This document shows positions 56,700 through 64,000 of a stretch of 64,000 nucleotides of DNA, piece by piece. How positions within the stretch are numbered: the stretch's first letter is position 1; every line of letters begins with the position of its first letter. Under the pieces are notes generated by a model. That model did no database searches and was not told where the DNA came from. It saw nothing but the letters and a program-made list of their open reading frames with translations. The DNA is from Physcousia sp015060555 (GTDB lineage Bacteria > Bacteroidota > Bacteroidia > Bacteroidales > Bacteroidaceae), in the NCBI GenBank assembly GCA_015060555.1, contig SUYG01000037.1, forward strand, positions 124,001 to 188,000, read 5' to 3'. The position numbers and the translations under genes are program-made.

Positions 56700-56890
56700 A
56701 CTTATTTGCTCAATCGCCAGTCGAACTAGGCCCTCGAAAGGTAAACGAGCAAAAGACAGGAGGCTGTGATAACAGCTGACTGTTGTGTCATATCCACTGA
56801 GGACTGCAGATAAAGCTGCAGGTTCTCCCATAGGATATGATAGGTTGGCCTAGACCTGACTGGCGTATGGTGAAGACCTGCGCTTTTTTC
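56700..56890 (+). ncRNA. Candidate structured RNA, multi-helix
   Basis: An outer helix pairs 56715-56722 (CGCCAGTC) with 56858-56865, continuing with 56726-56732 (CTAGGCC) and 56847-56853. Inside are hairpins at 56733-56749 and 56763-56776 (GCTGT-GATA-ACAGC). A longer one lies at 56788-56840 (TCATATCC...GGATATGA with CTGCAG/CTGCAG inside). A T-run follows at 56884-56889. No named class is assigned. It lies just upstream of the secreted protein gene at 56974. Confidence 0.5.
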
Positions 56891-56973
56891 GTGTCCTGAT
56901 TTGAGTGCAGTTGTTAGCCATAAAGACTGGAAAAAGAAACCTAAAAACAACAACTAACTCAAATTATATCAAC

Positions 56974-59772
56974 ATGAAAAAACTACTACTTTTAATGATT
57001 GCCCTGCTAAATGGAGTCAGTGGGGCGTGGGCGCAACGTACTGTAACTGTTGGGGCGCAGATAACTAATGCTGCAAATATTGTGAGCGGAAGAGCTTACC
57101 TTTTACAGCACCAAGGAAATGGATCAAATAAACCTTGGATAGAAGATAAAGAAACATATTATAACTGCCCTAATAGTTCTGGTAATTGCAATACCGCATC
57201 TGTTTGGTATCTTATTGATAATGGAGACGGAACCTGGAAAATTAAAAATTGTCATACAGGGAAATACTGGCCTAAACCAACCGGTAACGCAAACTTGGTA
57301 GGCACCACAGAAGCGAGTGCCGGTAGTTGGACTCTTAATATGAGTGATGGAGTCGCGGCTCCTACTTGTAATGGATACAAATTAAATCGTAATACGCCCA
57401 ATCTTGTAGGATGGAATACTGGTACAGGAACCGTTACTCAAATGAAAATATATGAAGTTGTTGCTTACAACACGATAGAGGAAACTCTCCAAGGAAAGTT
57501 GATTACTGTAGGAGATGCTGTTTCATCTATTACCGCAGATACATGGTACGTTATCAAATGTAATACACCTGAAGACGGAGGTTACTATCGGGGAACTGTT
57601 TTTGAGAGCCCTGGAGCATTGTACCATAATGGTAACACATCTATGGATAAAGGTGTGAAATGGCTTTTCCGTTTTGAAGATGCAGGTGAGACTAATAAGT
57701 ACTATATAAAAACGGCCTACGGTAACTATTGGACAGATTTTACAGATCAAGCACAAATAGGGACGCGTACAGGCATAAATGGAAAAGAGAAGGTAACCGT
57801 TGCAAAAATTAATAGTACAGACGGGCATTTCTATTTCCAATCAAATACTACCAGTGTCATTATGGATGCTAATGGACTTACTTCCGGCACTGCTTCTGGC
57901 AATGTTGTTGGATGGAGCACCACAGTTCCCACTTCAACAGGTGGGAACAACGACTGGGGAGTTTATGAGGTTTCTATTACAGATTTTGCGCCTACTGCAT
58001 CAGAGGTCTATACTATTAATAACACCTGCGCCAATTCCTCAAATCAGGGAGCCATGATGTACTCTTCCACGAAAAGTTCTAAATACGTTTGGTCTAGTGG
58101 AAAAGATGAGACGTTTGATGCAAGTAGCGATAACTGCCGTTGGATATTTTACCCCACTGGGACAAGTAACCAGTATTACCTTTATAATATCGGCGCTCAG
58201 AAATTTGCAATTCCTTCGAGTGCAAATAGTACTGCTTCGTGGATTTTTTCTTCAAACGCGGTTGCAGTTACGCCAGAGGTACAATTAGACGGGACTGTAA
58301 AATTATATACTTCAACAGGAAGTTTATATTGTTCTGTTAGTAATGGCTATGGTGATAGTGCTGGTCCTATTATCAATTATAATGATGATGGCGCAAAATT
58401 TACAATTACGAAGGTTGATAATACAAGTTCATCCGTGACAACACAATTGACGGCAGCGGTGAACAAATTGATCGATAGTCAGGGTAAACTTACTGCAAAG
58501 CCAGCAAGTGATGGTTGGTTTGCAATTAAGATACAATCTTGCACAAATGATGCAAGTTATGCAAACAACTATCTTTACACTTTAACATCGGAATACTATT
58601 ACAACCCAGCCTACTATCCCTTGGCACATGCAAATATTTATAAGTTACGTCCTGCTATAGATGATGCAATTTATTATTTTCGCATTACTGAGAGCGGTAG
58701 TTACTATATGATTCAATTGCCAAATGGACGTTTTATCAAGACAGACGGTTCTTATTTCCCCATAAGTGGAACTACAGGCACCACTGTTGATATTAATTAT
58801 AATGATGCTTCTGGTTACTTTACCTTTATTGCGAGTAGTAAATATGCTGACGCATATAATAATTTCATTGGAGAAACAGGGACAGCAAATCGTACCAAAT
58901 ATGATATTTATCCTATCAATCTCACGACCGCTGGCTTAACCGCATGGACGGTGACCATTACAAACGGAACAGGCTCTGAGACTATCACATGTAATCGGGC
59001 GGATGTGAGCGGCTTGACAAGTGTGTATAATAACGGCTATTTTTTCTTGCCTACAGGCACAACTCCGTTAGCTTCCGAATTCTCGGCCGGCAGCTATGAT
59101 TGTCAGATAACGATTAATTCAGAGGATAAGACTATCACGGCTACGTTAGGCCATAGTTTCGCTTTAAATAAGGTCGGTGAGAATTCATGGGCAACACTTT
59201 CTCTTACCTATGACGCAACAATTCAGGGTTATTCAAAGAGTGGTGGTGCGCTTGTATATACCGTCTCTATTGCTGGTGAACGAGCACAATTGGAGAGCGC
59301 ATATACAATGGCACATGTTAGCACCGTAAATGAAATCCCGGCAAATACCGGTGTTCTGGTTTGCTACCCGACTCCAGGAGAGACTGCCGCTCCAACCATC
59401 TTTGCCACAAAGGCTACAGCAGCCCTTTCCGATCCTATCCCGACCGAAGGTAATGCCTTGCAAGCAAATCCAACTGATAAAACCTCGTTGGCTTCTAACG
59501 AATATGTCTTTGGCACAAGCAGTGGAGAACTCGGCTTCTGGAAATTAGGAGAAGGAAAGAAGTTAGGTGCGAACAAAGCATACTTGGTTTATGGCGAAGC
59601 TGAAGTCAAGGGCTATGTGATTGATTTTAGCAATATGACGGGAATCAAGGCAGTGGACAATGTTGAACGGACAATGGACAATGCCGAGATCTTCAACCTC
59701 GCCGGTCAGCGCATGAGCAGACTCCAGAAGGGTGTGAACATCGTCAATGGCAAAAAGGTCATCCTCAAGTAA
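56974..59772 (+). CDS. Large secreted protein with T9SS-like C-terminal domain
   Basis: A 932-residue exported protein; signal peptide MKKLLLLMIALLNGVSGAWA. Three to four ricin- or fascin-like beta domains follow, with repeated aromatic-rich segments (SVWYLIDNGDGTWKIKNCHT, KWLFRFEDAGETNKYYIKTA, CRWIFYPTGTSNQYYLYNIG, AIYYFRITESGSYYMIQLPN-like). The C-terminus (EIFNLAGQRMSRLQKGVNIV then NGKKVILK) is the Prevotella-type sorting domain. It may bind glycans at the cell surface. Base composition is strongly AT-rich relative to flanking housekeeping genes, suggesting transfer. The start at 56974 was chosen at the signal peptide. A GGACAATGGACAATG word lies in frame just before the C-terminal domain. 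Confidence 0.8.
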   Translation: MKKLLLLMIALLNGVSGAWAQRTVTVGAQITNAANIVSGRAYLLQHQGNGSNKPWIEDKETYYNCPNSSGNCNTASVWYLIDNGDGTWKIKNCHTGKYWPKPTGNANLVGTTEASAGSWTLNMSDGVAAPTCNGYKLNRNTPNLVGWNTGTGTVTQMKIYEVVAYNTIEETLQGKLITVGDAVSSITADTWYVIKCNTPEDGGYYRGTVFESPGALYHNGNTSMDKGVKWLFRFEDAGETNKYYIKTAYGNYWTDFTDQAQIGTRTGINGKEKVTVAKINSTDGHFYFQSNTTSVIMDANGLTSGTASGNVVGWSTTVPTSTGGNNDWGVYEVSITDFAPTASEVYTINNTCANSSNQGAMMYSSTKSSKYVWSSGKDETFDASSDNCRWIFYPTGTSNQYYLYNIGAQKFAIPSSANSTASWIFSSNAVAVTPEVQLDGTVKLYTSTGSLYCSVSNGYGDSAGPIINYNDDGAKFTITKVDNTSSSVTTQLTAAVNKLIDSQGKLTAKPASDGWFAIKIQSCTNDASYANNYLYTLTSEYYYNPAYYPLAHANIYKLRPAIDDAIYYFRITESGSYYMIQLPNGRFIKTDGSYFPISGTTGTTVDINYNDASGYFTFIASSKYADAYNNFIGETGTANRTKYDIYPINLTTAGLTAWTVTITNGTGSETITCNRADVSGLTSVYNNGYFFLPTGTTPLASEFSAGSYDCQITINSEDKTITATLGHSFALNKVGENSWATLSLTYDATIQGYSKSGGALVYTVSIAGERAQLESAYTMAHVSTVNEIPANTGVLVCYPTPGETAAPTIFATKATAALSDPIPTEGNALQANPTDKTSLASNEYVFGTSSGELGFWKLGEGKKLGANKAYLVYGEAEVKGYVIDFSNMTGIKAVDNVERTMDNAEIFNLAGQRMSRLQKGVNIVNGKKVILK

Positions 59773-59918
59773 TCATCTCTCTAACACAAATGCCCTTGAA
59801 TGATCCCACATATAATGTTCATTAATATTTATGATTCATTAATGTCCCCATTCGTGGATATTCGTGTGAGAAAGGAATAGACAACATTAAAGGTTATCAA
59901 TTTAAAGAATATACGACT

Positions 59919-60101
59919 ATGAAAAAGATATATCAAGCACCTGCAATGATCGCTGTCAAGCTTCATGTAGAAAATCACCTAATGGATTTGTCCGGTGGCG
60001 GTTCTGCCAGTATCAAGAGTGGAGAGACTGATGGTGATGGTTTCACCAAAGACCAAGGCTCCTGGGGCAACCTCTGGGGCTCCAACGATGACGAGGAGTG
60101 A
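59919..60101 (+). CDS. 60-residue peptide, possible secreted or processed peptide
   Basis: A short protein beginning MKKIYQAPAMIAVKLHVENH, then LMDLSGGGSASIKSGETDGD and a Trp/Asp-rich end (GSWGNLWGSNDDEE). The pattern (MKKxYxxPxM, a Gly-rich centre and an acidic Trp-rich tail) matches many short Bacteroidales peptides found near surface-protein genes. There is no standard signal peptide. Their function is unknown; a peptide-type precursor is one idea. It follows the large secreted protein gene by 146 bases, and a terminator-like hairpin follows at 60253-60281. Confidence 0.65.
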   Translation: MKKIYQAPAMIAVKLHVENHLMDLSGGGSASIKSGETDGDGFTKDQGSWGNLWGSNDDEE

Positions 60102-60252
60102 TTTCGGCAAGCCGGAATCACGGAGCTACGGAGATGCGGAACCACGGAACTACGGAGCTGTCCGTGACTCCATGAGTTCGTGAATCCGTAAGTCCAAAAT
60201 ATTTGTTCGGCTCTATAAGCACAATATATAGAGTAAAAGTTTTTTCATTTGA

Positions 60253-60281
60253 AGAGGCTGGACTGTGAAGTTCGGCCTCTT
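60253..60281 (+). terminator. Terminator-like hairpin after the peptide gene
   Basis: The stem AAGAGGC / GCCTCTT encloses a partly paired loop and is followed by TTGTTTG. CGGAGCTACGGA words precede it (60108-60190). Confidence 0.6.
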
Positions 60282-60365
60282 TGTTTGATGGCTCTCTTTT
60301 ACATCATTTTTTATCTTCACATCTCATTTTTATCTTTTCTCTGCTTCTCTTTCATTTTAATTCCG

Positions 60366-60373
60366 TACCTTTG
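60366..60373 (+). promoter_or_regulatory. -7 box of metG
   Basis: TACCTTTG, 29 bases before the ATG at 60403. The in-frame GTG at 60394 is a possible but less likely start. Confidence 0.65.
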
Positions 60374-60402
60374 CAGCCGAATTTAATCAAAATGTGCCAT
60401 TT

Positions 60403-62463
60403 ATGGGAAAGAATTTTAAGCGAACGACGGTGACGTCGGCGTTGCCGTATGCCAACGGCGGCGTGCATATCGGACACCTGGCAGGCGTGTATGTGCCTGC
60501 AGACATATATGTGAGATACCTGCGCCTGAAGGGCGAGGAGGTGATGTTCATCGGCGGCTCTGACGAGCACGGCGTGCCCGTGACACAGCGCGCCCGCAAG
60601 GAGGGCATCACACCGCAGCAGGTGGTAGATCGCTACCACAAGATGATCAAGGACTCCTTCGAGGAGTTCGGCATCAGCTTCGACGTGTATAGCCGCACCA
60701 CCTCGAAGACGCACCACCAGTTCGCCAGCGACTTCTTCCGCAAGCTCTACGACGACGGCAAACTCATCGAGAAAACCACAAAACAGTTCTACGACGAGCA
60801 GACGGGCACCTTCAAGACCGACCGAGACATCGTGGGCGAATGCCCGCATTGCCATGCGGAAGCCAACGGCGACCAGTGCGAGAAGTGCGGCCGCGACCTC
60901 GACCCCACAGAGCTCATCAACCCGCGCTCCAAGGAGAGCGGCGCCAAGCTCATCCTCAAGGACACCACAAACTGGTTCCTGCCCCTTAACGAATACGAGG
61001 GCTGGCTGAAGGAGTGGATCCTCGAAGGCCACAAGGAATGGCGCTCCAACGTCTATGGACAGTGCAAGAGCTGGCTCGACATGGAGCTGCAGCCGCGTGC
61101 GATGACACGCGACCTGGACTGGGGCATTCCCGTGCCCGTGGAGGGCGCCGAGGGCAAGGTGCTCTACGTGTGGTTCGACGCGCCCATCGGCTACATCAGC
61201 AACACCAAGGAGCTGTGCGAGAGCAACCCCGAGCGCTGGGGCACATGGCAGCAGTGGTGGCAGCAGGAGGACACGCGTCTGGTCCATTTCATCGGCAAGG
61301 ACAACATCGTGTTCCACTGCATCATCTTCCCCGTGATGATGAAGGCGCACGGCGATTATATCATGCCCGACAATGTGCCGGCCAACGAGTTCCTAAACCT
61401 CGAAGGCGACAAGATCTCCACCTCCCGCAACTGGGCTGTATGGCTGCATGAGTACCTGGTGGATTTCCCCGGCAAGCAGGATGTGCTGCGCTACGCCCTC
61501 ACCGCCTCGGCGCCCGAGACGAAGGACAACGACTTCACATGGGCTGAGTTCCAGGCTCGCAACAACAACGAACTGGTGGCCATCTACGGCAACTTCGTGA
61601 ACCGCGCCCTGCAGCTGACGCAGAAGTACTACGACGGCGTAGTGCCCGCCTGCGGTGAACTCACCGACTACGATAAGGAAACCATCGCCGAGTTCAAGGA
61701 TGTCAAGGCCAAGGTTGAGAGCCTCCTCGACAACTTCCGCTTCCGCGATGCCCAGAAGGAGGCCATGAACCTCGCCCGCATCGGCAACAAATACCTGGCT
61801 GACAGCGAGCCCTGGAAGGTCATCAAAACCGACCCCGAGCGCGTGAAGACCATCATCAACATCAGCCTGCAGCTGACCGCCAATCTGGCCATCGCCTTCG
61901 AACCGTTCCTGCCCTTCTCTTCGAAGAAGCTGTACGGAATGCTCAATGTGGAGGCGCTGGGATGGGACAACCTCGGCAGCACAGCGCTGCTGAAGGCCGG
62001 CCACCAGCTGGCAAAGCCTGAACTGCTGTTCGAGAAGATCGAGGATGAGGCTATCCAGAAGCAGATGGACCGCCTGGCACGCATCAAGAAGGAGAACGAG
62101 GCTGCCAGCTATCAGGCGGCACCCGTGAAGCCAAACGTGAGCTTCGAGACCTTCGAGAAACTCGACATCCGCGTGGGACTCATCAAGGACTGCCAGAAGG
62201 TGAAGAAGAGCAAAAAGCTGTTGCAGTTCACCATTGACGACGGCACCGGCACCGACCGCACCATCCTCAGCGGCATCGCAGCCTTCTACGAGGACCCCTC
62301 CGCGCTCATCGGCAAGCGCATCCTCTTCGTGGCTAACTTCGAGCCGCGCCAGATGATGGGCATCGAGAGCCAGGGCATGATCCTCTCCGCCGTGGATTTC
62401 GACGAGAGCCTCAGCGTGGTGACAACCACCAAGGACGTAAAGCCCGGCAGTCAGGTGGGATAA
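60403..62463 (+). CDS. metG: Methionyl-tRNA synthetase with C-terminal tRNA-binding domain
   Basis: A 686-residue class I synthetase. It has the HIGH motif in PYANGGVHIGHLAG, the zinc knuckle CPHCHAEANGDQCEKCG and a KMSKS-like KISTSRNWAVW. An anticodon-binding helical domain follows. After about residue 570 comes an OB-fold EMAP-II-like domain (FETFEKLDIRVGLIKDCQKV, ANFEPRQMMGIESQGMIL) that increases tRNA affinity. It supplies Met-tRNA for both initiation and elongation. metK follows after 59 bases of AATCGTAA words. Confidence 0.97.
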   Translation: MGKNFKRTTVTSALPYANGGVHIGHLAGVYVPADIYVRYLRLKGEEVMFIGGSDEHGVPVTQRARKEGITPQQVVDRYHKMIKDSFEEFGISFDVYSRTTSKTHHQFASDFFRKLYDDGKLIEKTTKQFYDEQTGTFKTDRDIVGECPHCHAEANGDQCEKCGRDLDPTELINPRSKESGAKLILKDTTNWFLPLNEYEGWLKEWILEGHKEWRSNVYGQCKSWLDMELQPRAMTRDLDWGIPVPVEGAEGKVLYVWFDAPIGYISNTKELCESNPERWGTWQQWWQQEDTRLVHFIGKDNIVFHCIIFPVMMKAHGDYIMPDNVPANEFLNLEGDKISTSRNWAVWLHEYLVDFPGKQDVLRYALTASAPETKDNDFTWAEFQARNNNELVAIYGNFVNRALQLTQKYYDGVVPACGELTDYDKETIAEFKDVKAKVESLLDNFRFRDAQKEAMNLARIGNKYLADSEPWKVIKTDPERVKTIINISLQLTANLAIAFEPFLPFSSKKLYGMLNVEALGWDNLGSTALLKAGHQLAKPELLFEKIEDEAIQKQMDRLARIKKENEAASYQAAPVKPNVSFETFEKLDIRVGLIKDCQKVKKSKKLLQFTIDDGTGTDRTILSGIAAFYEDPSALIGKRILFVANFEPRQMMGIESQGMILSAVDFDESLSVVTTTKDVKPGSQVG

Positions 62464-62518
62464 GAATGAATCGCAAATCGTAAAATCGTAAATCGTAAAT
62501 TGTAAAATCGTAAAATCA
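62464..62518. repeat. AATCGTAA words between metG and metK
   Basis: Five to six AATCGTAA/AAATCGTA words fill the spacer, as at 6661-6695. Confidence 0.65.
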
Positions 62519-62522
62519 CTAT

Positions 62523-63809
62523 ATGGGTTACTTATTTACATCCGAATCCGTTAGCGAAGGCCATCCCGATAAAGTGGCCGACCAAATCAGCGATGCCGTA
62601 TTGGACAACCTGCTGGCCTTCGACCCGCAGTCGAAGGTGGCGTGCGAGACACTCGTCACAACCGGTCAGGTGGTGCTGGCCGGCGAGGTGAAGAGCAAGG
62701 CATACGTTGATCTGCCTGAGATTGCCCGACAGACCATCCGCCGCATCGGCTACACCAAAGGCGAATATATGTTCGAGGCCAATTCCTGTGGTGTCCTCTC
62801 GGCCATCCACGAGCAGAGCCCCGACATCAACCGAGGCGTAGAGCGCGAAGACCCCATGAACCAGGGCGCCGGCGACCAAGGCATGATGTTCGGCTATGCC
62901 ACCAACGAGACAGAGAACTACATGCCGCTGGCTCTGGACCTCAGCCACCGCATCCTGCAGGTGCTGGCCGAGATACGTCGCGAGGGCCGCGAGATGACCT
63001 ACCTGCGCCCCGATGCCAAGAGCCAGGTGACCATCGAATACGACGAGAACGGAACGCCAAAAAGAGTCGATACCATCGTGGTTTCCACGCAGCACGACGA
63101 GTTCGTGCAGCCATTGGACGGCAACCAGGAGAAGGCCGACCGCGAGATGTTGGATCAGATCCGTCGCGATGTACGCGAAATCCTGATGCCGCGTGTCATC
63201 GAGGGCATACAGAATGAAGCCGTGCGCGCCCTCTTCGACGACCACATCACCTACCACGTCAACCCCACAGGCAAGTTCGTCATTGGCGGTCCTCACGGTG
63301 ACACGGGACTGACAGGCCGCAAAATCATCGTTGACACCTACGGTGGCAAGGGTGCTCACGGCGGCGGTGCCTTCTCGGGCAAAGACCCCTCGAAGGTGGA
63401 CCGCTCGGCAGCCTACGCAGCACGCCACATCGCCAAGAACATGGTGGCCGCAGGCGTGGCAGACGAGATGCTGGTGCAGCTCAGCTATGCCATCGGCGTG
63501 GCAGAGCCCGTGAGCATCTTCGTTGACACCTATGGCAAGAGCCACGTGAAGGAGTCCGACGGCGAGATCGCCCGCAAGATCAAGACGCTCTTCGACCTGC
63601 GCCCACGTGCCATCGAAGACCGCCTGAAGCTGCGCGCTCCCATCTACGAGGAGACAGCAGCCTACGGCCACATGGGACGCGAGCCGCGGCGCGTGAAGAA
63701 GGTCTTCAACAACCACTACGGCAACCCCGTGACCGTTGATGTGGAGCTCTTCACATGGGAAAAGCTTGACTATGTCGAGCGCATCAAAGAGGCATTCACA
63801 TTTGAATGA
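62523..63809 (+). CDS. metK: S-adenosylmethionine synthetase
   Basis: A 428-residue enzyme making SAM from methionine and ATP. Motifs are TSESVSEGHPDKVADQISDA and the methionine-site region GAGDQGMMFGYATNE. GGPHGDTGLTGRKIIVDTYG and the P-loop-like GGGAFSGKDPSKVDRSAAYA follow. The insert of about 40 residues (TYLRPDAKSQVTIEYDENG onward) is normal for this family. It probably forms an operon with metG. Confidence 0.97.
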   Translation: MGYLFTSESVSEGHPDKVADQISDAVLDNLLAFDPQSKVACETLVTTGQVVLAGEVKSKAYVDLPEIARQTIRRIGYTKGEYMFEANSCGVLSAIHEQSPDINRGVEREDPMNQGAGDQGMMFGYATNETENYMPLALDLSHRILQVLAEIRREGREMTYLRPDAKSQVTIEYDENGTPKRVDTIVVSTQHDEFVQPLDGNQEKADREMLDQIRRDVREILMPRVIEGIQNEAVRALFDDHITYHVNPTGKFVIGGPHGDTGLTGRKIIVDTYGGKGAHGGGAFSGKDPSKVDRSAAYAARHIAKNMVAAGVADEMLVQLSYAIGVAEPVSIFVDTYGKSHVKESDGEIARKIKTLFDLRPRAIEDRLKLRAPIYEETAAYGHMGREPRRVKKVFNNHYGNPVTVDVELFTWEKLDYVERIKEAFTFE

Positions 63810-63815
63810 TGAATG

Positions 63816-64000
63816 ATGAAGATAGCTGTTTATTGCGCTTCAAGTACCAAGATTCACCCCGATTTCTTCGAGGCCGCCAGCCAGCTCGGACGTGAGTTGG
63901 CACGCCGCGACCTTGAGCTCGTCAACGGTGCAGGACGTATGGGTCTCATGGCTGCCACGAGCGATGCCTGCTTAGCTGAAGGGGGGCGCGTGACTGGGGT
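63816..64000 (+). CDS. LOG-family Rossmann protein (5' part only)
   Basis: The frame from the ATG at 63816 (another ATG at 63813 is also possible) runs off the right edge with 61 codons. It starts KIAVYCASSTKIHPDFFEAA and continues LELVNGAGRMGLMAATSDAC, the TIGR00730/LOG pattern in which GGxxGLMG binds nucleotide. Family members remove ribose-5-phosphate from cytokinin-like nucleotides. It lies 6 bases after metK. It is truncated by the window end, so the catalytic PGGxGTxxE motif is not seen. Confidence 0.85.
   Translation, partial: MKIAVYCASSTKIHPDFFEAASQLGRELARRDLELVNGAGRMGLMAATSDACLAEGGRVTG

Noticed and set aside
56700..56890. Assignment as a cobalamin riboswitch
   Set aside because: Only the 3' GAAGACCTGC resembles the B12 class. 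The conserved 5' core and spacing were not found, so no class is given.

Overview
The window comes from a member of the Bacteroidota, most likely Prevotellaceae or close relatives (inference). The basis is fourfold: promoters of the Bacteroides type (TTTG, 19-20 bases, TAnnTTTG) lie in front of many genes; secreted proteins carry type IX secretion (T9SS) C-terminal domains; T9SS components PorW, PorX and a PorT-like barrel are present; and there are Bacteroidales families such as DUF5056, BACON domains and DUF4143 ATPases. No replication origin, CRISPR array, prophage or intact insertion sequence was seen.

Layout. 1-6.6 kb (minus strand): HAD hydrolase (cut by the window edge), DedA-like protein, membrane protein, purD, an S9 dipeptidyl peptidase and argE. 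6.7-17.95 kb: acyl-CoA synthetase, prfB, a 48-residue membrane peptide, CYTH protein, polA (minus), polyprenyl synthase, aroQ, O-methyltransferase, ferredoxin (minus), a coiled-coil secreted protein (minus) and rpsO. 18.1-20.8 kb: a YfhO-type membrane protein. 20.9-34.1 kb is an accessory region: three paralogous two-gene loci, each a small secreted protein followed by a large one, a DUF4143 AAA ATPase, and relics (deleted locus, VirE-like primase fragment, repeats). 34.2-45.8 kb: PorT-like barrel, rimP-nusA-infB, cvpA, a ResB-like gene, metY, tRNA-Leu, comF, tRNA-Pro, aroA and a small hypothetical gene. 45.8-55.0 kb: porW-porX, tsaE-dusB, an ECF sigma operon (minus) and a gluconate 5-dehydrogenase-like gene. 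55.1-60.1 kb is a second accessory region with repeats, a candidate structured RNA, a split gene, a large T9SS-type secreted protein and a 60-residue peptide. 60.4-64 kb: metG, metK and a LOG-family gene cut by the window edge.

The most unusual feature is a family of short GC-rich palindromic elements (cores such as CCCTCCCGTTAGGGAGGG, GCTCCCCCCGTGGGGGGGAG and CCCTCGCCCTTTGGAGAGGG). They sit between genes as inverted pairs, and they also sit in frame inside conserved genes: polA, an O-methyltransferase, the YfhO gene, an ECF sigma factor, the 3' end of aroA, and the 5' ends of porX and a hypothetical gene. A second class, AT-rich short tandem words, behaves the same way and even makes up signal-peptide segments.

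The other main signals are a promoter-leader cassette copied four times, with a conserved three-codon upstream ORF overlapping the start codon; three 19-bp palindromes at exact 33-bp spacing in the leader of the AAA ATPase gene; and a multi-helix RNA candidate near 56.8 kb. All reading was by eye, so homology statements rest on recognised motifs and not on searches.
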